DNA of 64,000 nucleotides from assembly GCA_026389845.1 (NCBI GenBank), contig JAPLHB010000110.1, positions 20,215 through 84,214 of the forward strand, written 5' to 3'. The notes under the pieces were generated by a model. That model saw only the letters and a program-made list of their open reading frames with translations. It did not search any database and was not told the origin of the DNA. A program made the position numbers and the translations under genes. Positions 35,973 through 44,476 of the stretch are shown here, in pieces; the first letter of the stretch is position 1, and each line of letters begins with the position of its first letter. This DNA comes from Chloroflexota bacterium (GTDB lineage: Bacteria > Chloroflexota > Anaerolineae > CG2-30-64-16).

Positions 35973-37106
35973 CTATTTCAGTGCCAGGCGCGTCCAGCGA
36001 ACGCTCAACGACCGGGCGTCGCCCGCGTAGAACGCCGCGAAAACGTCGCCGTCCGGCAGCAGCCCCGGCTCGACGAGGCCGAAGTTCCACAGGCGCATGT
36101 CCTCGTAGTAGTCGGTGAACTCGCGCTGGCCGGCCATGCCCGCCTGCGGCCCGAAGGGGTGCTCGTAGAAGACCAGCTCACCCTGCACGTCCCAGGTCTT
36201 GCCGAAATCGGGGCTAAGGATGGCCCGCAGCGACGGCGGCCAGTGGCGGTGGACGTAAACGCACAGGACACGGCCGCCCGGCAGGGGCAGTGGCCGCGGA
36301 AGCTGGCCGGCGAAACCGGCGTCGGTCGGGTAGCTCCACGCCTTGCCGTCAGCCGTCTGCGACCAGGCGATGTGCACGTTGACGTCCAACTGGGCCACGC
36401 GGTCGTGCGTCCATAACATCCCGATCAGCCGGCCGGTCTCGGGGTCAACGGCCAACCGTTCGTCCCAAAAGAGCAACCGGTTCGCCGGATCGTGTGCGAC
36501 GACGGTCGCGGGATCGAAGGTGTAACCGCCGTCGTGGGAGATGGACAGGATGGCGGAGTGCTCGCCGACGCCTGCGTCGTAGTACGTCTTCCAGGCTTCG
36601 CACACCACGGCGATGCTGCCGTCCGCCAGCAGAAGCGGCGCCCCCATCAGCGCCACCGATGGGAAGGGCCGCGTGTCCACCGCCCGCCGATTGGCCCACG
36701 TGCGGCCATCGTCGAACGAGTCCATCAGGAAGATGTGGTTCGGCAGCGTGCCCGTTGTTGCCGGGTTGATCATCGGCCGGCTGGGGTCGGAGCGGTCGAG
36801 CCACCAGAACGCGCCGAGCAGATGGCCGGGCGCCAGCTCGGTCACGCGGCCGTGATGCCACGAGCCGAGCTTCCCGTCCACCGTCAGCGGCGCCAGCCCG
36901 TCACAGACCGCCTCCCACGTGCGACCGCCATCCGCGCTGAGGCGCATGAGCACGTTCTCGTCGGGCGCCTCCTTGGCGCTGCCACAGTGAAACGCGACCA
37001 GGACGCGGCCATCGCTCAGGGTCGTTGTGTTCGTGAACGCGCAGAATCGCCGATGGAGCGGCGCTACCGTGGCATCGTATAGGATACCTTGATCCAGGAT
37101 TCGCAC
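35973..37106 (-). CDS. BNR/Asp-box sialidase-like protein 2 (no signal peptide)
   Basis: A 377-residue beta-propeller with Asp-boxes SADGGRTW, SFDDGRTW, SHDGGYTF and SPDFGKTW. A paralogue of the 24440-25582 protein, as shown by VFYEHPFGPQAGMAGQREFTDYYEDM versus VFYEKKAGGESGMHGQRDFADYWADM-type segments. The start codon is GTG at 37106, supported by GGAGGATGAGCCT. No export signal, so predicted intracellular. It sits between a TIGR04076 gene (four bases upstream) and a URO-D-like gene, repeating the BNR next to URO-D/amidohydrolase theme. Confidence 0.8.
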   Translation of the reverse strand: MRILDQGILYDATVAPLHRRFCAFTNTTTLSDGRVLVAFHCGSAKEAPDENVLMRLSADGGRTWEAVCDGLAPLTVDGKLGSWHHGRVTELAPGHLLGAFWWLDRSDPSRPMINPATTGTLPNHIFLMDSFDDGRTWANRRAVDTRPFPSVALMGAPLLLADGSIAVVCEAWKTYYDAGVGEHSAILSISHDGGYTFDPATVVAHDPANRLLFWDERLAVDPETGRLIGMLWTHDRVAQLDVNVHIAWSQTADGKAWSYPTDAGFAGQLPRPLPLPGGRVLCVYVHRHWPPSLRAILSPDFGKTWDVQGELVFYEHPFGPQAGMAGQREFTDYYEDMRLWNFGLVEPGLLPDGDVFAAFYAGDARSLSVRWTRLALK

Positions 37107-37110
37107 AGGC

Positions 37111-37425
37111 TCATCCTCCTCTCTCTAGCTTGAAAATGACTGGCCGGTACCCATCGGTGCAGCACGTGACGAACACCGCCTGTCCTCCTCTTGCCATGCC
37201 GTACACCAGCTTCTGTATATCGGCCCACGCCCAGCCGCAGAATCCCTCCGGCATCTTCCACGGAGCCTCTCCTGACACCTCGAACTCCTGACCTACCTCG
37301 AAATGCTTGCATTCCGTCCAGGCGTCCGGGTTGGCTGCGTACTTCTCGACAAATTCCTGGTGAAAGTGCTTTTTGAGAACAGTGATTCGCACCGGATGTC
37401 TCTCGATTGTGAGAGTATTGCTCAT
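37111..37425 (-). CDS. TIGR04076-family small protein
   Basis: A 104-residue protein with the family's hallmarks: PVRITVLKKHFHQEFVEKY at the front, GQEFEVSG, MPEGFCGWAWADIQKLVYGMARGG in the middle and CCTDGYRPVIFKLER at the end. The function of the family is unknown; conserved cysteines (WTECKHF, CCTDG) suggest metal or redox chemistry. GGGAGGAAAT precedes the ATG. It is the first gene of a short set with the BNR protein and URO-D protein 5. Confidence 0.88.
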   Translation of the reverse strand: MSNTLTIERHPVRITVLKKHFHQEFVEKYAANPDAWTECKHFEVGQEFEVSGEAPWKMPEGFCGWAWADIQKLVYGMARGGQAVFVTCCTDGYRPVIFKLERGG

Positions 37426-37447
37426 ATTTCCTCCCGGTGTTCAGGAG

Positions 37448-37491
37448 TAGGGGGCGCACCCTGGCGGGCAGGCGCAAGGCCGTGCCCCTAC
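37448..37491. repeat. Partial MITE (33296 family) without terminal repeats
   Basis: AGTAGGGGGCGCACCCTGGCGGGCAGGCGCAAGGCCGTGCCCCTAC-type core only (44 bases). The last bases supply the TAG stop of the MttB-like gene. Confidence 0.7.
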
Positions 37492-38909
37492 GCGCCCATT
37501 TTGCGGTACTCGTCAGCAAAGTAGCGCCGGATCCGCTCCTGCACCGCCTCGCTGTGCGGCGAGCGGGCGCGCGCGGCGATCTGCTCGGCGCGCTGGTGGG
37601 CGCGCGCCAGGAGCGATGGCGCATTCGGCTCGCTGCCGCCGCTATAGTCGAGCAGCTCGTGCGAGAAGAACTCGTCCGATCGCAGGAAACGCAGTGTCAA
37701 GTCGTCCATCAGGAAGTTGCCGCCGGGGCCGGCGCGCTCGATGTTCTCTACGCCCAGCCGGACGTCATCCGTGCGGATTCCGCGCTGCAAGTACTGCGAG
37801 GATGCCAGCCAGGCCGTATGGACCAGCATCATCTCGGCCGACATGCCGATGGCATTGTGGGTAGAGCCGATGCCGGCCAACAGGTGAGCGCCGGCACCGA
37901 ACGCCCCCAGCATGAAGAGCATCCCCTCGGCCCCGTTCTGTTGATCGTAACGGTAGGTCATGGAGCCGCCGCACTCAGCGACCACCGGCATGCGGTACGC
38001 CTTGCCGAGCTGGACCGAGGCGACCTTCCACAACACCTTGTCCAACGTATAATACATGTCGTGGGTGGACCGCATGTGTCCCACCGAGGGGCCTAACGCG
38101 TACAGGTAGGGATTTCCGCGTCGCGCCGCCTGCGTCAACGCGGCCATGCCGATCACCTCCACGTTGCTCTGCAACAGCGTGCCCGCAACGGTGTAGGGGC
38201 TGGTCATGCCAGCGATGGGGCAGACCGTGGGGACGACGGGGAAGCCGCGGCCACATGCGTCCAGCAGGAACTCGGCGTTCAGATTGGAGCATGCCAACGG
38301 GCTGAGCGACCCCACGGCGACCGTCATCGCCGCGCCGCCGGGATCGCGGCCGTCGAACATGATCTCGGCCAGCGCCAGGTAGTAGCGGTAGCGAACCATG
38401 TCGGTGGCCATGTTGTAAAAGTGCTTGTCGTGGCCCAGCGCCCATTCCTCCATCGCCCGCAGGCTGGAGATCGGCTCCGGAACATCGGCCAGCGGAAAGT
38501 CCATCAGGCTGGTGGCGACCACCGTGGGCAGCGCCTGGGCGATGGCCGTGTGCCTGCGCAGATCTTCGAGGCGCGGCCGGCGCGGCTCGCCGGTGCCGTA
38601 GTCAATGATCCACGGGTCGGTGACGATGGCAAGACAGGCGGTTGGGGCAGCGTCATCGCCCACAACGTGCCGCAGGCCGCCTGCGCCCGCGATGGTGTAG
38701 GCCGCGGGCACTGCCGCCAACAGCTCCCGGAGCACCGGCCGCGGGAAGCGGACGCGGCATTCTGCCTCGTCCACCTGAGCACCGGCCTTCCGACAGCGCG
38801 CCAGGAGCACGGGGTGCGTCACGCCCAGGCCCGTCTGTTCGAGGATCTCCTCGGTCTTCTCCATGATCAGGGCCACCTGGCCTTCGGTGAGCGCATCGGA
38901 CAGAATCAT
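37488..38909 (-). CDS. Trimethylamine-methyltransferase (MttB)-like protein, non-pyrrolysine
   Basis: A 473-residue TIM-barrel protein of the MttB/MtgB superfamily. The ATG at 38909 has GAGGGAGA upstream. Family regions: EKTEEILEQTGLGVTHP, VTDPWIIDYGTGEPRRP, GSLSPLACSNLNAEFLL, PIAGMTSPYTVAGTLLQSN, FGAGAHLLAGIGSTHNAIGMS and MDDLTLRFLRSDEFFS. No in-frame amber codon was needed for the frame to stay open, so this is the non-pyrrolysine group, whose characterised members demethylate quaternary amines such as glycine betaine or proline betaine onto a corrinoid protein. No corrinoid protein or activase gene is seen in the window, so the methyl acceptor must be encoded elsewhere. Confidence 0.86.
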   Translation of the reverse strand: MILSDALTEGQVALIMEKTEEILEQTGLGVTHPVLLARCRKAGAQVDEAECRVRFPRPVLRELLAAVPAAYTIAGAGGLRHVVGDDAAPTACLAIVTDPWIIDYGTGEPRRPRLEDLRRHTAIAQALPTVVATSLMDFPLADVPEPISSLRAMEEWALGHDKHFYNMATDMVRYRYYLALAEIMFDGRDPGGAAMTVAVGSLSPLACSNLNAEFLLDACGRGFPVVPTVCPIAGMTSPYTVAGTLLQSNVEVIGMAALTQAARRGNPYLYALGPSVGHMRSTHDMYYTLDKVLWKVASVQLGKAYRMPVVAECGGSMTYRYDQQNGAEGMLFMLGAFGAGAHLLAGIGSTHNAIGMSAEMMLVHTAWLASSQYLQRGIRTDDVRLGVENIERAGPGGNFLMDDLTLRFLRSDEFFSHELLDYSGGSEPNAPSLLARAHQRAEQIAARARSPHSEAVQERIRRYFADEYRKMGA

Positions 38910-38937
38910 GCGTGAGTCTCCCTCGGGTATGGCATCT

Positions 38938-39168
38938 AGAGGCAATAGCGCAAAACTCGCTACCCGTCGCCTGTCATTCTGAGCGGGTCTGTCCCTAAAC
39001 TCTCGTTACGGCGTGACACCAGCGAAGAATCCGTTCGCTGCGATGAGACCCCTTCGACTACGCTCAGGGCAGGCTGTTCGCTGGATTCTCGCCGCAGCAC
39101 ACCTCACGGGGGGGACCCGCTCAGGGTGGCAAAAGCCCGTATGGGCAGGCGCAAGGCCATGCCCCTAC
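38938..39168. repeat. Interspersed palindromic element with truncated MITE attached
   Basis: The left end is GGCAATAGCGCAAAACTCGC, as in the copies at 3493 and 40205. The core has TCATTCTGAGCGGGTCTGTCC, ACACCAGCGAAGAATCCG and CGCTGGATTCTCGCCGC. The right arm is interrupted after CTCAGGGTGGC by a fragment of the 33296 family (GGGCAGGCGCAAGGCCATGCC). No gene is present. Confidence 0.75.
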
Positions 39169-39169
39169 T

Positions 39170-40183
39170 TCAAACCGCCAGACCCAACAGCCGGCGGGCA
39201 TTATTGCAAAAGATGTCTTCGACCTGGCGATCCCCCAGCCGACAGTGCCAGGCCGCCTGCTTCAGCACGCGCAGCGACTCCAGCCCGACGAAGACCGGCT
39301 GCAGCGGCTGAAACGACACCGTTTTCCAGTCCAGCGTATCATCGTAGAGCCAGAGGAACCCGTCACCGATCGCCACGCAGCGGCCGCGCAGGTGGCTCAC
39401 TGGAAAATCGGTCCCGTAGAGGAGATGATCGTGCCCCAGGGTTTCGATGATCGCCTCGCACGCGCCGACGTCGGTCACGGCGGCCATGTCGCACCAGAGG
39501 TTCGGCAGCCCAGCCAGAGCGGCCATCCCTTCGATGGTGTGATATGGATCGAAGCCGCGCGCCGCGTGCGCCAGGATGAGCTGCATGTTCGGATAAGTCT
39601 CGCAGTAGTGGCGGATCCAGTGCTGGTTCGATGGATCCGCGACCGCTCGCGCTTTGACCATGTGCAGGGTGATACAGAGACGCTCCTCGTGCGCCACCTT
39701 GACCTGCGCCTCGGGCAGGTAGTCCGGGATGTCGGCGTCCCAGGTGACGGCCAGCCCGCTGCGCACGTGGTAACACTTCAACCCCGCCAGTCGCAGCCGA
39801 CGCACTTCCTGGCGCACGTATTCCGGATCCATTTCGGGTGAGACCAGCATGGAACCACCCCAGCCAGGATCGGCCGCCACCTCGGCCGCGACAAGCTCGT
39901 TCTGGAAACGGAGCTGATCGCCGGCCGCGGCAACGGCGCCGGGCAGGATCAGACCTCCGGCGACGCGGCGACCGGGCAGCAGCTCGGCCATCCGCCGCCG
40001 ATACGCGGCCAGATCAACGACCTCTTCCTCTATCTGCCGGAAGGTCTCCCAGCCGGTCGGCGGTAGGTGCGTCTTCGCCCAAAGGTGCATGTGGGCGTCG
40101 CAGATCACGTCGGGCACAAAGCTGTCCAACTCGCGCTCAAACAGCTCGCGGTCGGCTTCGTTGGCGTGGACGATGTTAGGCAT
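39170..40183 (-). CDS. Amidohydrolase family 2 protein
   Basis: A 337-residue barrel protein. H31-M-H33 (ICDAHMHLWAK) is the metal pair; LCITLHMVKA, LILAHAARGFDPY and LLYGTDFPVSH carry the other ligands. VEDIFCNNARRLLGL ends it. The C-terminal third resembles the 17613-18656 protein. The gene is bracketed by palindromic repeats on both sides and so probably has its own promoter or depends on readthrough. The substrate is unknown; decarboxylases and lactonases of this family act on aromatic or sugar acids. Confidence 0.86.
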   Translation of the reverse strand: MPNIVHANEADRELFERELDSFVPDVICDAHMHLWAKTHLPPTGWETFRQIEEEVVDLAAYRRRMAELLPGRRVAGGLILPGAVAAAGDQLRFQNELVAAEVAADPGWGGSMLVSPEMDPEYVRQEVRRLRLAGLKCYHVRSGLAVTWDADIPDYLPEAQVKVAHEERLCITLHMVKARAVADPSNQHWIRHYCETYPNMQLILAHAARGFDPYHTIEGMAALAGLPNLWCDMAAVTDVGACEAIIETLGHDHLLYGTDFPVSHLRGRCVAIGDGFLWLYDDTLDWKTVSFQPLQPVFVGLESLRVLKQAAWHCRLGDRQVEDIFCNNARRLLGLAV

Positions 40184-40202
40184 GAGTCGCTCCGAATCTA
40201 TT

Positions 40203-40394
40203 TATGGCAATTGCGCAAAACTCGCTACCTGTTGCCTGTCATTCTGAGCGGGTCTGCCCCTGATCTCTCGTAACGGCGTGACACCAGCGAAGAATCTCTG
40301 GCCCACAACGAGACCCTTCGCTGGATTCTCGCCGCAACGCACTTCACAGGACTAACCCGCTCAGGGTGACAAAGCAAGTTTGGCGGTACTATCA
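40203..40394. repeat. MITE-like element with GGCAATTGCGCAAAACTCG ends
   Basis: Left end ATGGCAATTGCGCAAAACTC, imperfectly mirrored by GCAAGTTTGGCGGTACTATC at the right. The core is the standard GAGCGGGTCTGCCCC/AACCCGCTCAGGGTGACA. It ends one base before the stop of the aldo-keto reductase gene. Confidence 0.75.
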
Positions 40395-40395
40395 T

Positions 40396-41370
40396 TTATG
40401 GCCGGTATGGCCGGCCGCCCTGCCAGGCCCCCAGGTCCGACGGCCAGGTGCTCGGGTTGAGTTGGCGCCGGTCACTCACGGTGATGGCCTCAACGCGCGC
40501 CAACAGCGCGGGCGAGAGCGGGCCACGACCTGCAAACGCCAGCGCGGCCTCCAGCTCATCGAGTCGGCTGGTGCCGACCAGCGCCGTGCCGACGGCCCGA
40601 TTTGCCAGGACGAAACGGTAGGCCAGCTCAGGCAGGCTTTCGGCTTCTCCGCCGATCAGGTCATTCAATTGCCCGATGGCTGTTCGCAGCTCACGCAGTT
40701 GATCGGGAATGAAAGGGTAGCGATGGGTGAGGACGCCGCGCAGCAGCACCGAACGGATGATGACGCCGACATCCTGACCCTGGGCCAGCGGCAACACCTT
40801 TTCTCCCAGTTGGCGATCCGCTGCGCTGTAGGCCACTTGCAGGGTGTCGTAGCCGCCGGCCTCCAACACCGCGAGCGGGGCCTCCTCGCCGTAGGTCGAG
40901 GCTCCGACGAAACGAGTCAGACCCTCGCGTTGCGCTTCTCGCATCGCTGCCAGGATGCGGCCGCTCCGAGTGACCGCGACCGGGGTGTGGTGGATTTGCA
41001 GCAAATCCACGCAGTCGGTCTGCAAAGCCCGCAGGCTCTCGGCGAGAGAGGCCTTGACCTTCTCCCGTACCTCCCGATCGCTCAGCCCCTCCTCATTGAT
41101 CGGCGCGAGCTTGGTCGCCAGGATATACTCGTGGCGCCGCGTCTTGAGCGCCCTGCCGATCACCTCCTCGCTCGCGCCGTAGCCGCGCGCCGTGTCAATG
41201 AAGTTCACGCCGAGATCGAGCGCCCGATTGAGCAGGTACGCCGCCCGCTCCTCCGGCGGACGCAGGTGCTCGCCGCCGACCGGCACGCCATAGTCCAGGC
41301 CCAGCTCGACCGTGCCGAGCGAGAGTTCGGAGACCTGCAGGCCGGTGCGGCCCAAACGACGATAGTTCAT
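40396..41370 (-). CDS. Aldo/keto reductase
   Basis: A 324-residue NADPH-dependent (beta/alpha)8 oxidoreductase. The catalytic set is visible: Asp in NFIDTARGYGASEE with Tyr, Lys in YILATKLAP and His in DLLQIHHTP. The C-terminal VGTALVGTSRLDELEAAL supplies cofactor contacts. ATG 41370 is favoured because the longer frame runs back through the SDR gene. It is 19 bases after the SDR gene, the last gene of the six-gene run starting at the NagB-like gene (46421). It probably reduces a sugar-derived aldehyde. Confidence 0.9.
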   Translation of the reverse strand: MNYRRLGRTGLQVSELSLGTVELGLDYGVPVGGEHLRPPEERAAYLLNRALDLGVNFIDTARGYGASEEVIGRALKTRRHEYILATKLAPINEEGLSDREVREKVKASLAESLRALQTDCVDLLQIHHTPVAVTRSGRILAAMREAQREGLTRFVGASTYGEEAPLAVLEAGGYDTLQVAYSAADRQLGEKVLPLAQGQDVGVIIRSVLLRGVLTHRYPFIPDQLRELRTAIGQLNDLIGGEAESLPELAYRFVLANRAVGTALVGTSRLDELEAALAFAGRGPLSPALLARVEAITVSDRRQLNPSTWPSDLGAWQGGRPYRP

Positions 41371-41389
41371 GTCTTGGCCTCTCTCTGAA

Positions 41390-42178
41390 CTACCATAACG
41401 TCCAGCCACCGTCCACCATGATATTCTCGCCGATGACGTGCGCGGAGGCATCGCTCGCGAGATACACAACCAGTCCCTTAAGGTCCCAGTCGTTGCCGCT
41501 GCGGCCGTCGGGCGACATCTTGACGTAATTGCGCTCGAAGATCGGCTGCTTGCCCGGCTGCCAGAAGCCGCCCGGGCTGATGCAGTTGACCCGCACCCCG
41601 CGATCAATCCACGCCGTCGCCAGGTAGTGGGTCATGTGGATCACGGCTGCTTTGGCCGCGCCGTAAGCCACCGGGTTCCGCGGGATTTCGGCTCCCTCGT
41701 AGATGTGCTTGTAGGGCACGACGACGCCGTAGATCGAGCCGATATTGATGATGCTTCCTTTGCCCTGCTTGAGCATCTGGCGTCCCACGACCTGACACAG
41801 GTAGAAAACGCTGTTCAGCGTCTCGTTGATGGTGCGGTTCCAATCTGCCGGCGGGAAGTCCTCGGGTGTGTGGCTGGCGGCGCCGGCGATGGAGTTCACC
41901 AGCACGTCTATGCGGCCCCACCTGGCGATGACTGCGTCAGTCATCGCCACCACCGAGTCATAGTCCGCGGCGTCCAGGCGCACGGCCATTGCTTCACGGT
42001 ACTTCTGGCTCAGTTCCGCGGCTTTGGCCTCGCAATTCTCCAGCTTCCGCGAAGCGATCACCACGTGCGCGCCGGCTTCGGCCAACGCGGTCGCCATCTG
42101 GAAGCCGAGCAGCCCGGCGCCGCCCGCCACGACCGCGACCCGCCCGGTCAGATCGAACAACTCGTGTACAGTAGGCAT
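41390..42178 (-). CDS. Short-chain dehydrogenase/reductase (gluconate-dehydrogenase-like)
   Basis: A 262-residue Rossmann enzyme. [16 protein letters not shown] is the cofactor loop; LVNSIAG, the Ser of INIGSIYG and Y-x3-K in [12 protein letters not shown] form the catalytic tetrad. CISPGGFW and IMVDGGWT finish the fold. GGGGAG precedes the ATG. A segment before the catalytic Tyr ([13 protein letters not shown]) is longer than in most family members and may shape the sugar-acid pocket. It lies 33 bases after the 2-hydroxyacid dehydrogenase gene. Confidence 0.9.
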   Translation of the reverse strand: MPTVHELFDLTGRVAVVAGGAGLLGFQMATALAEAGAHVVIASRKLENCEAKAAELSQKYREAMAVRLDAADYDSVVAMTDAVIARWGRIDVLVNSIAGAASHTPEDFPPADWNRTINETLNSVFYLCQVVGRQMLKQGKGSIINIGSIYGVVVPYKHIYEGAEIPRNPVAYGAAKAAVIHMTHYLATAWIDRGVRVNCISPGGFWQPGKQPIFERNYVKMSPDGRSGNDWDLKGLVVYLASDASAHVIGENIMVDGGWTLW

Positions 42179-42211
42179 CGCGATTCTCCCCTTTGCAGGA
42201 TGGACAAGGCA

Positions 42212-43243
42212 TCAGCTTGCGCCGACGCTGGTCAGCTCGGCTGCGCTAAGTTCATTGAGCAACGGCCGCCCGGCCAGGTAACGCGCCAGGTTGTCGGCGA
42301 ACAGCTCCCACACGCGCGGCAGGAACTCTCGCCCTGCGCTCGATCCCGAAATGTGCGGGGTGAGGATCACGTTCGACATGCTCCACAGCGGATGCTCGGG
42401 CGGCAACGGATACCGGTAATGGGCATCCAACGCCGCCCCGGCGATCCAGCCCTCGCTGAGTGCCGCCAGCAGGGCTGCCTCGTCCACCAGAGGCCCGCGG
42501 GCGGGATTCAGCAACACCGCGCTGGGCCGCATCATGCGCAGCTCCCGCTCTCCGATTATGCCCCGGGTTGCCAGGGTGAGCGGCATGGTCAGGATCAGGT
42601 AGTCGAGGTGCGGCAAAAAGTCGGCCATCTGGTCGGTGGTGAACTTGCGATGCGGCAGGATGCCTTCCGGGTCTCCCGTGCCGGCCGGAGCGTAGCGGTC
42701 GGGCCGGGGCCCGATGGGCGTGCGGCCCATGGCCCACATCTCCAGCCCCAGGCAACGGCAGACCCGCCCGACTTCGCGGCCGATATTGCCGTAGCCGACG
42801 ATGCCGACCCGCCTCCCGCGCAACTCGGACTGGAAGCGGGCGCTGCGGTCCCAGATGCGCGCCCGCTGGTTCTCCAGCAGACGGCGGAGGTCGCGCTCGA
42901 ACATGACCATCATGGTCATGCACCATTCGGCGATCGGCACGTCGTTGGCGCCGCTGGCGTTGGTGACGCGTACCCCGCGCGCCCGCAGCGGAAGCCCTCG
43001 CAACTGCTCATAGCCGGCCGAACCGAGTTGGATCCAGGCCAAATCGCGCATCTCGGCCGCGTTGACCGGCGGCACTTCGCAGAAGAGTACCGTGCCATCC
43101 CGGATCAACTCGATCGGCCAGGGGCCGGCATCGGGCGGCGGATCCACCCGTTGGATCGTGCCGCCGGCAGCGAGCTTCTGGACCTTTTGCAGTCCTTCCG
43201 GCCAGGCCGGCACGGCGACGACGATATGCAGCGGTTTCATCAC
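42212..43243 (-). CDS. D-isomer-specific 2-hydroxyacid dehydrogenase
   Basis: A 343-residue NAD-dependent enzyme. GIVGYGNIGREVGRVCRCLG is the nucleotide loop, LLNPARGPLVDEAAL holds the catalytic Arg, and ILTPHISGSS the catalytic His. GTG 43243 or ATG 43240 may start it; GAGG lies upstream of both. It should reduce a 2-keto acid (glyoxylate, hydroxypyruvate or a keto sugar acid). Operon neighbours: an enolase-superfamily dehydratase nine bases upstream and an SDR downstream. Confidence 0.9.
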   Translation of the reverse strand: MMKPLHIVVAVPAWPEGLQKVQKLAAGGTIQRVDPPPDAGPWPIELIRDGTVLFCEVPPVNAAEMRDLAWIQLGSAGYEQLRGLPLRARGVRVTNASGANDVPIAEWCMTMMVMFERDLRRLLENQRARIWDRSARFQSELRGRRVGIVGYGNIGREVGRVCRCLGLEMWAMGRTPIGPRPDRYAPAGTGDPEGILPHRKFTTDQMADFLPHLDYLILTMPLTLATRGIIGERELRMMRPSAVLLNPARGPLVDEAALLAALSEGWIAGAALDAHYRYPLPPEHPLWSMSNVILTPHISGSSAGREFLPRVWELFADNLARYLAGRPLLNELSAAELTSVGAS

Positions 43244-43252
43244 GGGATATCC

Positions 43253-44476
43253 TCAACTGGTCAGGATTTTGCCCGGCACGCTGTTGAACTCGCCGGAGCC
43301 TGGGATGAAGGGGAATTTGGCCTTGATCTCATCAGTCAGGCGCACGCCCAGGCCGGGGGCTTGCGGTGGCAGGACGTAGCCGTCTCGCATCACGAATGAA
43401 TCGCCCCAGAGTTCCGTGTGCAGTGGCCCGGCCGCCGGCGGGATCTCGAGGATGACGGTGTTCGGGGCCGCAAACGCCGCGTGGATGTTCTGCATCTGAG
43501 CGACGCCCGCGCCCCAGGAGTGGGTGGCGACCTTCTTCCTGCGGCTATCGAACATCCGGGCCACCCGGATGAACTCCTCCAGCCCGCCCATGAACGCCGC
43601 ATCCAATTGGGCGATGGTGAGGGCATCCAGGTCGGCGAAGAGACGGAACTCGTTGAGCGTCGTCAGGCATTCTCCACCCGCCACCGGCACGCTGGTTGAG
43701 CGCCGAAGCTCCGCGTAGCCCCAGGGATCGGAATAAGACAACGGCTCCTCGAATAGGAACAGATCGAATGGTTCCAGCGCGCGCAGCACCGCGCGGGCCG
43801 TGGGCACATCCCACGCGGCCGAGGCGTTGTTGTCCATGTGGCCGTCCATCAGCACGGCGATGTCCCTGCCGACATGCTTCCGCATCAGCTCGGCCTTGCT
43901 CGCCTCCATCTCCACGACCTCGCTGAGCGAGCGCGCCGGCACCGAATCTCGGGTGTCGTCGTTGAAATAGCCGGCGGCGACTTTGAAGGCCCGGAAGCCC
44001 AGGCCGAGATAGAAATCAATTTTGGCTTTCAGGCGATCGGGCGGCCAATTACTAGGCCCCCCCGTCGCATAAGCCAGGAGGCGATCGTGGCATCGGCCGC
44101 CGAGCAACTCATGCACGGGCAGACCCAACAGCTTGCCCTTCAAATCCCATAGCGCCGCCTCGATGCCAGTCAGGATGATCGGCCCCAGGCCCACGCGCGC
44201 CCAGAAGTTCTCACAGAAGGCCATGCGCTGCCGGAGCGTGTGGATGCCGACTTCGAGGATGTCCACGCCCAGCAGAATCGGCTTGAAGAACTCGACGGCA
44301 ACCGGGACGATTTCCGGACAGAAGTAACCCGCGTATGTCTCACCGATGCCGGTGTGCGGGCCGTCGGTGTGAATCTCGATCAGCGCCGCGCTGCGCAGGC
44401 GGCGCGAGCCGAGAATATACGGATCGCCGGTGCAGGGCCCGGTGAGCAGGACGGTCTTGACGTCGGTAATCTTCAT
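43253..44476 (-). CDS. Mandelate racemase/enolase-superfamily protein (probable sugar-acid dehydratase)
   Basis: A 407-residue protein. The ATG at 44476 overlaps the upstream stop as ATGA and has GGAGG in front. The capping domain is residues about 1-125. Barrel metal ligands are Asp in VLMDGHMDNN, Glu in FLFEEPLSY and Glu in VAGGECLTT. THSWGAGVAQ contributes the catalytic His, and FRAFKVAAGYF carries a Lys on the second strand. This arrangement fits acid-sugar dehydratases that make 2-keto-3-deoxy acids, consistent with the DapA-type lyase just upstream. The exact substrate is not readable. Confidence 0.87.
   Translation of the reverse strand: MKITDVKTVLLTGPCTGDPYILGSRRLRSAALIEIHTDGPHTGIGETYAGYFCPEIVPVAVEFFKPILLGVDILEVGIHTLRQRMAFCENFWARVGLGPIILTGIEAALWDLKGKLLGLPVHELLGGRCHDRLLAYATGGPSNWPPDRLKAKIDFYLGLGFRAFKVAAGYFNDDTRDSVPARSLSEVVEMEASKAELMRKHVGRDIAVLMDGHMDNNASAAWDVPTARAVLRALEPFDLFLFEEPLSYSDPWGYAELRRSTSVPVAGGECLTTLNEFRLFADLDALTIAQLDAAFMGGLEEFIRVARMFDSRRKKVATHSWGAGVAQMQNIHAAFAAPNTVILEIPPAAGPLHTELWGDSFVMRDGYVLPPQAPGLGVRLTDEIKAKFPFIPGSGEFNSVPGKILTS

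Noticed and set aside
37448..37491. GC-rich hairpin as a terminator for the TIGR04076 operon
   Set aside because: It is a partial copy of the 33296 MITE family and has no T run; it also lies upstream of that operon.
41438..43399. 653-codon + strand frame across the SDR and 2-hydroxyacid dehydrogenase genes
   Set aside because: Antisense shadow of two well-supported enzymes.
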